DNA of 64,000 nucleotides from Achromobacter deleyi (GTDB taxonomy: Bacteria; Pseudomonadota; Gammaproteobacteria; Burkholderiales; Burkholderiaceae_B), in the NCBI RefSeq assembly GCF_016127315.1, contig NZ_CP065997.1:6923273-6987272 (forward strand), in the 5' to 3' direction. A program made the position numbers and the translations under genes. The notes beneath the pieces are model-generated. The model made no database searches. It was not told where the DNA came from and worked only from the letters and a program-made list of their open reading frames with translations. Every line of letters starts with the position of its first letter. The first letter of the stretch is position 1. Positions 1 through 8,160 of the stretch are shown here, one piece after another.

Positions 1-1
1 A

Positions 2-24
2 AATACGGGCCATAAGCCCGTATT
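2..24. terminator. hairpin at window edge, possible terminator
   Basis: A perfect 9-bp inverted repeat (AATACGGGC / GCCCGTATT) with a 5-nt loop lies at the very start of the window. Read on the minus strand it follows the MFS gene that ends at 171 and is followed by T residues, but the context is cut off by the window edge. It may be the terminator of the prpE operon or of a gene outside the window. The remaining bases up to 170 hold nothing I recognise. Confidence 0.4.
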
Positions 25-170
25 CCGCAAGAACGTGCGCCAATCGTGGCGGCAACGGCATCGACAACTGACAGCGCAATACGCAACCCGCCGGCCTTCG
101 CCTGCCCGCAGGCGGCGTGGCGATGGTCGGGACTTCATAAGAATATCAGTTGCCGCGGCCGCACGCGCCC

Positions 171-1511
171 TTACGCCGTGCGGCGCGCCAGGCCGCGCGC
201 CATGTCCACGCGCGACAGCAGGATAAGGCCGCCGACGAAGAACAGCCCGGTCACCAGGATCGCCAGGCGATGGTTGCCATGCGTGACCCAGGTCACCAGG
301 CCGTAGGTCAGCGGGCCGATGACCGCCGCCAGTTGCACCGCGAAGGTCCAGAGCGAGAAGAATTCCGCCAGGCGGCCTGCCGGCGCCAGCGCGCCGGTCA
401 TGGCGCGGCCCGCGCTCTGGGTCGTGCCCATGCACAGTCCGGCCAGCGTCGCGGCCACCCAGAACACCGGCGCGGTCACGGCCGCGTAGGCGACCAGCAC
501 CATCAGGATCCAGCCGCACAGCGTGATCGCCAGCGCCGGCTTGTGGCCGATGCGGTCCTGCACGTAGCCGAACGAGAACGCGCCCGCCGCCGCGCCGATG
601 TTCACGGTGAACACCAGCAGCATGATCTGCGGCGTGGTGAAGCCCATGACCTCGGAGGCATACACCGCCGCCAGCGTGATCACGACCGAGATGCCCGCCT
701 GATAGCAGGCGATGCACATCAGCAGCCGGCGGAACTCGGGAAAATGCTGGCCGGTCTCGCGCCAGGCGTAGGCCAGCCGCTTGAGCATGGCCAGCGTCTC
801 CTGCGCCTTGCCGGAAGGCCGGGCACGCTCGCGCAACAGGAAGAACGACGGCAGCGCCGCCAGCGCGAACACCGCGCAGGTCACCAGGATGACGCGCGGC
901 ACGAAATGCTCGGCGTCGAGTCCGTCGGCCTCGGCCAGCTTCACCACCACCAGCGACAGGCCCAGCGTCAGCATGCCGCCGCAATAACCGAAGCTCCAGC
1001 CCCAGCCCGACACCCGGCCCAGCGCCGACGGCTTGGCCAGCTCGGGCAGGAACGCCGCCACCACGGATTCACCGACGCAATAGCAATAGTTGGACACGAC
1101 GATGGCGGCCAGCGCCAGCCAGACGTCGCCCGGCCCGGCCTGGGTCAGGACCAGGGTGGCGGCCACGCAGCCGATGGTGCTGGCGTAGAGCAAGCGCCGC
1201 TTGCCGGCGCGGGCGTCGGCGCGCGCGCCCAGCGTGGGCATCGTCAGCATGATGAGCAGATAGGACAGCGACAGCGCCGCGGTCCAGGCCAGCGTGGCCC
1301 ACGGCGCGCGGCCGCCGACCACGCCGACGAAATAGGTGCTGAACACCGCCGTGAGGATCACGGTGGTGTAGCCGGAATTGGCGAAGTCGTACATGGCCCA
1401 GGCCCAGACTTCGCGTTTGGCCACGCCGGGGTTCAGCGGACTCCTGTCCGCCTCCCCGCCGGCGGGCGCGGCGGCGCCTTCGGGCGCCGGCCGCGGCGTT
1501 TCCTGGCTCAC
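171..1511 (-). CDS. MFS transporter, UMF1/Atg22-like family
   Basis: A 446-residue inner-membrane transporter with about 12 hydrophobic segments. The N-terminal stretch has the WAWAMYDFANSGY signature typical of the UMF1 (Atg22-like) branch of the major facilitator superfamily. The substrate is unknown. The start is a GTG whose first bases overlap the stop of the upstream HbpS-like gene (GTGA, 4 bp), so translation is probably coupled. It is the last gene of the minus-strand prpE operon. I infer that it exports or imports a compound linked to short-chain acyl metabolism, but nothing in the protein itself shows this. Confidence 0.88.
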   Translation of the reverse strand: MSQETPRPAPEGAAAPAGGEADRSPLNPGVAKREVWAWAMYDFANSGYTTVILTAVFSTYFVGVVGGRAPWATLAWTAALSLSYLLIMLTMPTLGARADARAGKRRLLYASTIGCVAATLVLTQAGPGDVWLALAAIVVSNYCYCVGESVVAAFLPELAKPSALGRVSGWGWSFGYCGGMLTLGLSLVVVKLAEADGLDAEHFVPRVILVTCAVFALAALPSFFLLRERARPSGKAQETLAMLKRLAYAWRETGQHFPEFRRLLMCIACYQAGISVVITLAAVYASEVMGFTTPQIMLLVFTVNIGAAAGAFSFGYVQDRIGHKPALAITLCGWILMVLVAYAAVTAPVFWVAATLAGLCMGTTQSAGRAMTGALAPAGRLAEFFSLWTFAVQLAAVIGPLTYGLVTWVTHGNHRLAILVTGLFFVGGLILLSRVDMARGLARRTA

Positions 1512-1915
1512 AGGCCCAGCGCGGCGATGCCAGCCTGGGCGATCTGGGCGTCCTCGGTGGACTTCACGCCCGACACGCCGACCGCGCCGACCACCTGGCC
1601 GTTGACCGTGATCGGCACGCCGCCTTCCAGCATGCCTTCGATCAGCGGCGCCGACAGGAAGGAGTAGCGGCCGTTGTTGATGATTTCCTCGTAGACGCGC
1701 GATTCACGGCGGCCCAGGGCCGCGGTCTTGGCCTTGGCCGGCGCGATGTGCGAGGAAATGGGCGCGGCGTCGTCCAGGCGCAGCATGCCCAGCAGGTGGC
1801 CACCATCGTCCGACACGGCGATGGTCACGGCCCACTTGTTCTGCAGGGCGTGTGCTTCGGCCGCGGCCAGGATTTTCTTGACGTCTTCGGCGTTCAGCAC
1901 GGGTTTGGTGTTCAT
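1508..1915 (-). CDS. GlcG/HbpS-like heme-binding family protein
   Basis: A 135-residue soluble protein of the GlcG/HbpS (DUF336) family. The fold is recognisable from the N-terminal 'LNAEDVKKILAAAEAHA' helix, the 'VTIAVSDDGGHLLGMLRLDDA' strand pair and the C-terminal 'GGVPI...GAVGVSG' segment. Family members are found with oxidoreductases and catabolic operons; some bind heme, but most have no proven role. A longer frame extends upstream, but the ATG at 1915 gives the family length and forms an ATGA overlap with the stop of prpE. No signal peptide is visible, so a cytoplasmic location is likely. The specific function here is unknown. Confidence 0.88.
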   Translation of the reverse strand: MNTKPVLNAEDVKKILAAAEAHALQNKWAVTIAVSDDGGHLLGMLRLDDAAPISSHIAPAKAKTAALGRRESRVYEEIINNGRYSFLSAPLIEGMLEGGVPITVNGQVVGAVGVSGVKSTEDAQIAQAGIAALGL

Positions 1916-3801
1916 TGCAGCGACTCCTTGATCTGTTCCAGGGCGGTGGGATCCTCGATGGTGGTCAGGTCGCCGGGATCGCGGCCTTCGCATACCGCGA
2001 CGATCGCGCGGCGCAACACCTTGCCGGAACGGGTCTTGGGCAGCGCGCCCACGAACCGGATCCGGGCGGGTCGCGCCACCGCTCCCAGCTGATCTTCCAC
2101 CAGCCGCATGATATCCGCTTCCAGCTGTTTTGCGCCTTCCGGCGTTTCCGCGGCGGCCGGATTCTTCAGCACCGCGAACGCCATCGCCACCTGGCCCTTG
2201 AGCGCGTCCGCCACCCCCACCACCGCGCATTCGGCGATGCCATTGTGGCTGTTGACGGACTCTTCGATCTCGCGCGTGCCCAGGCGGTGGCCGGCGACGT
2301 TGATGACGTCGTCGGTGCGCCCCAGGATGAACCAGTATCCGTCCGCGTCGACCAATCCCCAGTCGAAGGTGGAATACACCTGGCGGCCGGGAATCGAGGT
2401 GAAGTAGGTCTGCACGAAGCGCTCGTCGTCGCCCCAGATGGTCGACATGGCGCCCGGCGGCAGCGGCGGCACGATGGCCACCACGCCCTTCTGGTCCGCC
2501 TCCAGGTCCTCGCCGCTGGATTCGCTGACGATGCGCGCGTCAAAGCCGTAGACCGGGAACGACGGGCTGCCAAAGCGGGTCGGCACCTTTTCGACGCCGG
2601 GCTGGGCCGACAGGATCGGCCAGCCGGACTCGGTCTGCCAGTAGTTGTCGATGATGGGCTTGCCCAGCCCTTCCGAGATCCAGTGCGCGGTCGGTTCGTC
2701 CAGCGGTTCGCCGGCCAGATACACCGCCCGCAGCGTGGACAGGTCGTGCTTCCTGAGCAAAGCCGGATCCTGGCGCTTGAGCACCCGCACCGCGGTCGGC
2801 GCCGAAAACAGCGTGTTGACGCCGAACTGCTCCACCAGCTTCCACAGGATGGCGCCGTCCGGGCGCACCGGCGTGCCCTCGTACAGCACCGTGGCCTGCC
2901 CGCCGATCAACGGGCCATACACGATATAGGAATGCCCCACCACCCAGCCGATGTCACTGGTGCAGAAGAACGTATCGCCGGCCTTGCCGTTGAACAGGTA
3001 TTCCATCGACGAGGCCAGCGCCACCGCGTAGCCGCCGGTGTCGCGCTGCACGCCCTTGGGCTTGCCGGTGGTGCCGGACGTGTACAGGATGTAGCTGGGC
3101 TCGGACGATTCCAGCCAGGTCACCGGCACATGGACGCCGCGCTGCGCCGCCCGCAGGGTGGCGTAGTCCAGGTCGCGGCCGGCGACCGGCTCGAACGGCG
3201 CCAGGCCGCGGTCGAACACCACCACCGAGGCCGGCGGCGTCTTGCACAACGCCAGCGCCCGGTCCAGCAGCGGCTTGTAGGGCACCACCTTGCCGCCGCG
3301 CGAACCGCCGTCGGTGCACACCACCACCTTGGGCGCGGCATCGTCGATGCGCTGCGCCAGGTTGACCGAGGCGAAACCGCCGAACACCACCGAATGCACC
3401 GCGCCGATGCGGGCGCAGGCCAGCATGGTGAAGACCGCCTCGGGCACCATCGGCATGTACAGCAGCACCCGATCGCCGCGCCCCACGCCCAGGTCCTGCA
3501 GCATGGCGGCGGCCGCGTTCACTTCGTCATAGACGTCCTGGCGGGTGTAGACGCGCTCGCGCTCGACTTCGGTCGATACCCAGATCAGGGCCGGCTTGTC
3601 GGCCTGGGTCGGCAGCCAGCGGTCCACGGCGTTGTAACAGAGGTTGGTCCTGCCGCCCACGAACCATTTGGCAAAGGGCGGCCGGGAAAAATCCAGGACT
3701 GACTCGAATGGCGTCTCCCAGTGCACCCTGCCGGCCTCTTCGCGCCAGAAGGCGTCGCGGTCGTGCACCGAGCGGTAATGGAAATCCCTGGTTTTTTGCA
3801 T
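1912..3801 (-). CDS. prpE: propionate--CoA ligase (propionyl-CoA synthetase)
   Basis: This 629-residue enzyme activates propionate (and more weakly acetate) with ATP and CoA through an acyl-adenylate. It belongs to the acetyl-CoA synthetase-like ANL superfamily. The N-terminal ACAS domain is followed by the adenylate-forming motif YTSGTTGKPKG near residue 240 and the C-terminal catalytic lysine motif KTRSGKVLRR near residue 590. The length and the opening 'DFHYRSVHDRDAFWREEAGRVHW' fit PrpE better than AcsA (about 650 residues). AGGAG sits just upstream of the ATG. It is the first gene of a three-gene coupled operon. No prpBCD genes lie next to it, so it is detached from the methylcitrate cycle genes. 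Confidence 0.9.
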   Translation of the reverse strand: MQKTRDFHYRSVHDRDAFWREEAGRVHWETPFESVLDFSRPPFAKWFVGGRTNLCYNAVDRWLPTQADKPALIWVSTEVERERVYTRQDVYDEVNAAAAMLQDLGVGRGDRVLLYMPMVPEAVFTMLACARIGAVHSVVFGGFASVNLAQRIDDAAPKVVVCTDGGSRGGKVVPYKPLLDRALALCKTPPASVVVFDRGLAPFEPVAGRDLDYATLRAAQRGVHVPVTWLESSEPSYILYTSGTTGKPKGVQRDTGGYAVALASSMEYLFNGKAGDTFFCTSDIGWVVGHSYIVYGPLIGGQATVLYEGTPVRPDGAILWKLVEQFGVNTLFSAPTAVRVLKRQDPALLRKHDLSTLRAVYLAGEPLDEPTAHWISEGLGKPIIDNYWQTESGWPILSAQPGVEKVPTRFGSPSFPVYGFDARIVSESSGEDLEADQKGVVAIVPPLPPGAMSTIWGDDERFVQTYFTSIPGRQVYSTFDWGLVDADGYWFILGRTDDVINVAGHRLGTREIEESVNSHNGIAECAVVGVADALKGQVAMAFAVLKNPAAAETPEGAKQLEADIMRLVEDQLGAVARPARIRFVGALPKTRSGKVLRRAIVAVCEGRDPGDLTTIEDPTALEQIKESLQ

Positions 3802-4114
3802 TTTTGTCTCCTGTTATTGTGCATACGCCGTATGGCTGATTGCTTTCTTTTCGAATCCTTTGGTCATTCTGGTGGGCAAACCTTGCATGAGGCTTGCCGC
3901 AAGTCAAAAAATTCTGCCACGCGTCTACGCCGCACGGGCGCCGGACTGGTTACAGTAACGAACCAGTCTTAAAAGTTTGGTAGAATCCCCGCGAAGTTGT
4001 AGACAACATATCTGTTGGTTCGCTGCTTGATTCCCGTTATTCAGGTGTTTTTTAGCGTTTTTGACGCTTTATTTCCTTGAATGCGCGAAACAGGACGCAA
4101 CCATCCCCAGGCGA
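3802..4114. promoter_or_regulatory. divergent intergenic region prpE / NlpC lipoprotein, with nested palindrome
   Basis: This 313-base region separates two divergent genes and should hold both promoters. The clearest structure is GACTGGTT (3944-3951) paired with AACCAGTC (3961-3968), and inside it GTTAC-A-GTAAC (3949-3959). A TAGAAT hexamer follows about 12 bases later and could be a -10 box for the rightward gene, but no convincing -35 is seen. The palindrome could be an operator or a small terminator. Confidence 0.4.
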
Positions 4115-4774
4115 ATGCATCGACACTCCAAAAGCGCGCGACTGAATTCATCCTCTGGCCAGGCAAACCGCGGTCTGCGTTTGCTGGCGCTGGCGGCGTG
4201 CGTCGCGGGTCTGGCGGGTTGTGCAAACACCTCTCAAAAATCCACCGCCTATACGTCCGAGATCGATCCCTACGAGACGGAATGGGTCGCCACCGCCGAT
4301 GATCCCATCGGCATGCTGGTGGTACAGAAATTCAAGCGCGACCGTCAGCGCAACCACAGCGAAGTCAGCAGCGACAACGCCATGGTCAGCGAAGCCCTGA
4401 ACTACCTGGGCATCCGCTATCGCTTCGGCGGCAACTCCCCCGATACCGGTTTCGATTGCAGCGGCCTGGTGACCTACACCGCCGAACGTTCGCTGGGCCT
4501 GAAGCTGCCCCGCAACGCCGCCGAAATCGCGCAGCAAGGCATTTCCGTCGCCAAGAACGAGCTCAAGGCCGGCGACCTGGTCTTCTTCAACACCCTGGGC
4601 CGCCGCTACTCCCACGTTGGCATCTACCTGGGCGACGACCGCTTCGTGCATTCGCCCAGCGCCGGCGGCGTGGTGCGGGTCGAAAACATGACCATGGCCT
4701 ACTGGAGCAAGCGCTACAACGGCGCCCGCCGCCTGGACAACGGCCTGGTGGCCAGCGCCCGCGCGGCCAACTGA
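4115..4774 (+). CDS. NlpC/P60 family lipoprotein, C40 cysteine peptidase
   Basis: A 219-residue secreted lipoprotein predicted to cut peptidoglycan peptide bonds, like the Spr/MepS group of endopeptidases. The N terminus has a hydrophobic stretch ending in the lipobox LAGC. The NlpC/P60 domain fills the C-terminal half, with the catalytic cysteine at residue 115 in FDCSGL, histidine at 167 (HVGIY) and the third polar residue, His179, in 'FVHS'. An upstream in-frame TTG would add 18 residues before the signal peptide. The ATG at 4115 was preferred because it puts the basic n-region immediately before the hydrophobic core. A terminator follows at 4861. Confidence 0.88.
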   Translation: MHRHSKSARLNSSSGQANRGLRLLALAACVAGLAGCANTSQKSTAYTSEIDPYETEWVATADDPIGMLVVQKFKRDRQRNHSEVSSDNAMVSEALNYLGIRYRFGGNSPDTGFDCSGLVTYTAERSLGLKLPRNAAEIAQQGISVAKNELKAGDLVFFNTLGRRYSHVGIYLGDDRFVHSPSAGGVVRVENMTMAYWSKRYNGARRLDNGLVASARAAN

Positions 4775-4860
4775 CCTCTCGCAGTGTGACGCGCCGGCCG
4801 CGATGCGGCCATCCTCCAAACGGCGCGACCGCCACACGCAATCGGACGCAGACAGCAAAA

Positions 4861-4893
4861 CGCCGCCGGACTTTCCAGTCCGGCGGCGTTTTT
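4861..4893 (+). terminator. Rho-independent terminator after NlpC lipoprotein gene
   Basis: A perfect 12-bp GC-rich stem (CGCCGCCGGACT / AGTCCGGCGGCG) with a TTCC loop is followed at once by TTTTT. It is about 86 bases downstream of the lipoprotein stop codon. Confidence 0.9.
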
Positions 4894-4975
4894 CATTCCT
4901 CTTCGCGGCCCTGGGGCCGCAGGCCGTTTCGGCCTCCCCAGTTTTCAGTGTTGGCGGCGGCGTGGCACGGCGGTG

Positions 4976-5299
4976 TCAGTGGACCGCGGCGCCCCGGCTG
5001 CACAGGCCACATTGCTGCAGGGCCTGCTGCATGCTGCACACCGAACGGCGACAAGCCACGACGCGGATGCCACCGCGCTGCGCCGCGTTGCGGAAGGTCT
5101 TCATGACGTTGTGGCCCAGGAAATCGGTCAGCAAAATGACCAGCTGGGTGCCCGAGGGCAGTTGTAACGTCTTCTTCTGATGCGAGGGATCACGGCCACT
5201 GATGTGGTGCGTGATCGAGATGTTGTGTCCTTTAAGCAGATCCGGAATGTTGCCGAGCCTGTCGGCGCCCACTACCACTGCACTCAATCCTGCCGTCAT
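4976..5299 (-). CDS. DUF2325 domain-containing protein
   Basis: A 107-residue protein of the DUF2325 family, whose function is not known. The N-terminal 'AVVVGADRLGNIPDLLKGHNI' resembles a small nucleotide-binding-like fold. The C-terminal end carries cysteines in CRRSVC and CGLC, which could bind a metal or act in redox chemistry (inference). The ATG at 5299 was chosen over one 12 bases upstream because GAGG lies 7 bases before it. A promoter overlapped by a Fur-box-like sequence lies directly upstream (5332-5361), which suggests iron-regulated expression. The gene is monocistronic between two convergent or unrelated neighbours. Confidence 0.85.
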   Translation of the reverse strand: MTAGLSAVVVGADRLGNIPDLLKGHNISITHHISGRDPSHQKKTLQLPSGTQLVILLTDFLGHNVMKTFRNAAQRGGIRVVACRRSVCSMQQALQQCGLCSRGAAVH

Positions 5300-5331
5300 G
5301 TTTAACCTCACTGGGTCGTTGAGACTGGATG

Positions 5332-5361
5332 TAATGATAATGATTCCTATTTTTTAGTCAA
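5332..5361 (-). promoter_or_regulatory. sigma-70-like promoter overlapped by Fur-box-like site
   Basis: On the minus strand TTGACT (5356-5361) and TATCAT (5334-5339) are spaced by 16 bases. The stretch 5332-5345 (TAATGATAATGATT) matches 13 of 14 positions of the inner part of the consensus Fur box and covers the -10 element. The DUF2325 start codon lies about 35 bases downstream. The promoter is directly visible; Fur control is inferred from the match. Confidence 0.6.
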
Positions 5362-5458
5362 CTCAAATGAGATCAGTTCTTATTTAATATTTTTTATGAG
5401 CTTATGGAAAGGGATAGCGAGACACCCTGTCCACGCCCTTCCCCGCCCCCGTGTTTCC

Positions 5459-5494
5459 AAAAAAAAAGCGGCTCCCGACCAGGGGAACCGCTTC
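5459..5494 (-). terminator. Rho-independent terminator of cysB
   Basis: Read on the minus strand, an 11-position stem with one mismatch (AAGCGG...CCGCTT outer part, CCC/GGG inner part) is followed by a run of eight to nine T residues. It lies about 40 bases past the cysB stop. Confidence 0.88.
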
Positions 5495-5532
5495 TTCTCG
5501 TCCGACTTCGACCGCACTCGTCATGGGCCCGC

Positions 5533-6477
5533 CTACTTGGCCGTTCCCTGCACGGCCTCGGTCACGACCGCGCGCGTCAGGGACGGCGCCAGCATCTCCA
5601 GGAACGTGTAGACATAGTCGCGCAGGAACACGCCGGCCTTCACGCCGACGCGGGTGGTGTGGGTGCCGAACAGGTGCCCCACCGGCAGGCCCACCAGGTT
5701 CGAATCGCGCCGCGGATCGTAGGCCACGCCGGCGATGATGCCGATGCCCAGCCCGACGTCGACGTAGGTCTTGATCACGTCGGCGTCGATGGCTTCCAGG
5801 ACGATGTCCGGATGGATGCCCTGGTTGGCGAAGACCTCGTCGATCGTGCTGCGGCCGGTGAAGGCGCGGTCATAGGTCACGATGGGGAATTCGGCCAGTT
5901 GAGCCAGCGACAGGCGCTTGGCGGCGCTGGAGGTCAGCTCGGCCAGCGGATGGTCGGGCCGCACCACCACGGTGTGCTCCCAGGCGTACACGGGCAGCGT
6001 CGCCAGGCCGGGCGTCAGGGCCAGCGACTCGGTCGCCAGCGCCAGGTCGGCCTGCTCGTGCAGCACCATTTCGGCCAGCTGCGCGGGGCTGCCTTCGGCC
6101 AGCGACAGGTGCACCTTGGGGAATTGCTTGCGGAACGCCGGGATCACGCGCGGCAGCAGGTAGCGCGCCTGGGTGTGGGTGCAGGCGATCACCAGGCCGC
6201 CCTCGTCGCGGCGGGCGAATTCGTCGCTGACCTTCTTGAGGTTGTCGACTTCGCGCATGATGCGGTCGATCACCTGCGACACGGCCAGGCCGGGCTTGGT
6301 CAGGCCCTTGATGCGTTTGCCATGGCGTTCGAAGATCTTGATCCCGAGTTCGTCCTCGAACTCGATGATGGCCTTGGACACGCCCGGCTGGGAGGTATAG
6401 AGCATCCGGGCGGCTTCGGTCAGGTTGAAGTCGCGCCGGATGGTTTCGCGCACGAAACGAAATTGCTGCAGGTTCAT
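5533..6477 (-). CDS. cysB: LysR-type sulfur assimilation regulator CysB
   Basis: A 314-residue LysR-type transcription factor. The N-terminal winged helix-turn-helix has the CysB-specific opening 'MNLQQFRFVRETIRRDFNLTEAA' and 'YTSQPGVSKAI'; the C-terminal effector domain follows from about residue 90. CysB activates cysteine biosynthesis genes in response to N-acetylserine and usually represses itself. The start codon has AGGGG 7 bases upstream. The gene stands alone with its own terminator. It lies downstream of mmsA on the same strand but is separated from it by a structured intergenic region. No cys genes are adjacent. Confidence 0.93.
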   Translation of the reverse strand: MNLQQFRFVRETIRRDFNLTEAARMLYTSQPGVSKAIIEFEDELGIKIFERHGKRIKGLTKPGLAVSQVIDRIMREVDNLKKVSDEFARRDEGGLVIACTHTQARYLLPRVIPAFRKQFPKVHLSLAEGSPAQLAEMVLHEQADLALATESLALTPGLATLPVYAWEHTVVVRPDHPLAELTSSAAKRLSLAQLAEFPIVTYDRAFTGRSTIDEVFANQGIHPDIVLEAIDADVIKTYVDVGLGIGIIAGVAYDPRRDSNLVGLPVGHLFGTHTTRVGVKAGVFLRDYVYTFLEMLAPSLTRAVVTEAVQGTAK

Positions 6478-6502
6478 GAATTGGCCCCTGATAGACGGGC
6501 CA

Positions 6503-6508
6503 ATTATA
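6503..6508 (-). promoter_or_regulatory. candidate -10 box of cysB
   Basis: A perfect TATAAT on the minus strand lies 25 bases before the cysB start codon. No good -35 is seen at the right distance, which would fit a promoter that depends on or is modulated by a regulator. The assignment is by position and match only. Confidence 0.4.
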
Positions 6509-6516
6509 AGTAATAA

Positions 6517-6565
6517 GGACGCCTTGTTATATGACTTATTTGTATAAGCTTAGGACAAGGCGTCC
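6517..6565 (-). terminator. inverted repeat between mmsA and cysB, possible terminator
   Basis: A perfect 11-bp inverted repeat (GGACGCCTTGT at 6517-6527, ACAAGGCGTCC at 6555-6565) surrounds a 27-base AT-rich loop. On the minus strand it follows the mmsA stop by 5 bases and is followed by TTATTACTTAT. It could end the mmsA transcript, though the loop is long for a classical terminator. An alternative short stem GGAC/GTCC exists within one arm. Confidence 0.5.
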
Positions 6566-6570
6566 CTCTT

Positions 6571-8064
6571 TCAGCGCATCGAGATCGTGGTGTTCACGGT
6601 CTTGGCATGGGCCGACCAGCGCGCCGTGACGGTCTTGGTCTGCGTCCAGAACTGCACCGCCTGCTTGCCGTTGGGACCCAGGTCGCCCAGCTTGGAGCCG
6701 CGCGAGCCGGTGAAGCTGAACCATGCCACCGGCACCGGGATCGGCACGTTGATGCCGACCTGGCCGACGTCGATGTTGTTCTGGAAGTAGCGCGCCGCGC
6801 CGCCGTCCTGCGTGAACAGGGCGACGCCGTTGCCGTTGGGGTTGCGGTTGATGAACTCCACCGCCTCTTCCAGCGTTTCCGCGCCGACCACGCACAGCAC
6901 CGGGCCGAAGATTTCCTCGGTGTAGATGGTCATGTTCTCGGTCACGCCGTCGAACACCGTCGGGCCGACGAAGTTGCCCTGCTCGAAGCCGGAGACCTTC
7001 AGGTTGCGGCCGTCCAGCAGCAGCTTGGCGCCTTCGTCCACGCCCTTCTGGATCAGGCTTTCGACGCGCTTCTTGGCGTTCGGCGAGACCAGCGGGCCCA
7101 GGTCGGCGGCGCGGTCCATGCCCGAATTGACCTTGAGCTTCTTGGCGCGCTCGACGAAATCGGGCAGCCAGTTACGGGCTTCGCCCACCAGCACGGCCAC
7201 CGACGAGGCCATGCAGCGTTGGCCGGCGGCGCCAAAGGCGGCGCCCAGCAGCTGGTTCAGCGCCACGTCCGGATCGGCGTCCGGCAGGATCACGCAGTGG
7301 TTCTTGGCGCCCATCATCGACTGGCAGCGCTTGCCGGCGGCCGAGGCGCGGTTGTAGATCTCGGTGCCGACGCGGGTCGAACCGATGAACGACACCGCCT
7401 TGATGTCGGGATGCTCGCACAGGCCGTTGGCCGTTTCCGGGCCGCCATGCACCACGTTCAGCACGCCCGGCGGCAGGCCGGCTTCCAGCGCCAACTCAGC
7501 CAGGAACAGCGACGCGGTCGGATCCTGCTCGGACGGCTTGAGCACGAAGGTATTGCCGCAGGCCACCGCGATCGGGAACATGAAGCACGGCAGCATCACC
7601 GGGAAGTTGAACGCGGTGATGCCCGCGCACACGCCCAGCGGCTGGATCAGGGTGTAGACGTCGATGCCGGAGGCGGCGTTCTCGGCGTATTCGCCCAACT
7701 GCAGATTGGCGATCGAGCAGGCGTGCTCGACCACTTCCAGGCCGCGACCGACTTCGCCTTCGGCATCCGGCAGGGTCTTGCCATGCTCGCGGGTGATCAT
7801 CTCGGCCAGCTTGCCGGTGTTGGCGCGCAGCAGTTCCTGGAACTTCAGCATGACGCGCATGCGCAGGCCCTGGCCGCTGTTGCGCCAGGTCTTGAAGGCT
7901 TCCTTGGAATTGGCGATGGCCTCGTCCAGTTCGTCGCGCGTGGCGAACGGCACCTTGGCCACGACCTCCTGGGTGGCGGGGTTGATCACGTCGCGCCATT
8001 CGGTGGTCTTGGACTGCACGAGCTTGCCGCCGATCAATAGCGGAACGCGGGGGACTTCACTCAT
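6571..8064 (-). CDS. mmsA: CoA-acylating methylmalonate-semialdehyde dehydrogenase
   Basis: A 497-residue aldehyde dehydrogenase superfamily enzyme. MmsA converts methylmalonate semialdehyde or malonate semialdehyde with NAD and CoA to propionyl-CoA or acetyl-CoA in valine, inositol and beta-alanine breakdown. The opening '[17 protein letters not shown]' and '[21 protein letters not shown]' are typical of MmsA. The catalytic cysteine is residue 284 in GQRCM. The ATG at 8064 was chosen because GAGGAG lies just upstream; a longer frame adds 7 residues. It is downstream of an ABC-type binding protein gene on the same strand. No mmsB is present, so the pathway partner is elsewhere. Confidence 0.92.
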   Translation of the reverse strand: MSEVPRVPLLIGGKLVQSKTTEWRDVINPATQEVVAKVPFATRDELDEAIANSKEAFKTWRNSGQGLRMRVMLKFQELLRANTGKLAEMITREHGKTLPDAEGEVGRGLEVVEHACSIANLQLGEYAENAASGIDVYTLIQPLGVCAGITAFNFPVMLPCFMFPIAVACGNTFVLKPSEQDPTASLFLAELALEAGLPPGVLNVVHGGPETANGLCEHPDIKAVSFIGSTRVGTEIYNRASAAGKRCQSMMGAKNHCVILPDADPDVALNQLLGAAFGAAGQRCMASSVAVLVGEARNWLPDFVERAKKLKVNSGMDRAADLGPLVSPNAKKRVESLIQKGVDEGAKLLLDGRNLKVSGFEQGNFVGPTVFDGVTENMTIYTEEIFGPVLCVVGAETLEEAVEFINRNPNGNGVALFTQDGGAARYFQNNIDVGQVGINVPIPVPVAWFSFTGSRGSKLGDLGPNGKQAVQFWTQTKTVTARWSAHAKTVNTTISMR

Positions 8065-8124
8065 TTGATGCTCCTCACACTGCATAGTCGATGCGGATGG
8101 AATCCGCGTTCTTGGATCTCGCGC

Positions 8125-8154
8125 GCGCGCCGCCGGGGTCTGCCGGCGGCGCGC
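8125..8154. repeat. strong GC hairpin between binding-protein gene and mmsA
   Basis: A perfect 12-bp GC stem (GCGCGCCGCCGG / CCGGCGGCGCGC) with a 6-base loop lies in the 96-base gap between the two genes. No T-run follows on the minus strand, so it is more likely an mRNA-stabilising or partial-termination structure than a full terminator. Confidence 0.6.
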
Positions 8155-8160
8155 CGCGCC

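Noticed and set aside
150-1667. 505-residue frame on the plus strand opposite the MFS gene
   Set aside because: Low-complexity His/Arg/Gln-rich shadow of a membrane protein gene.
1915-3702. 595-residue frame opposite prpE
   Set aside because: Antisense shadow; prpE on the minus strand has all family motifs.
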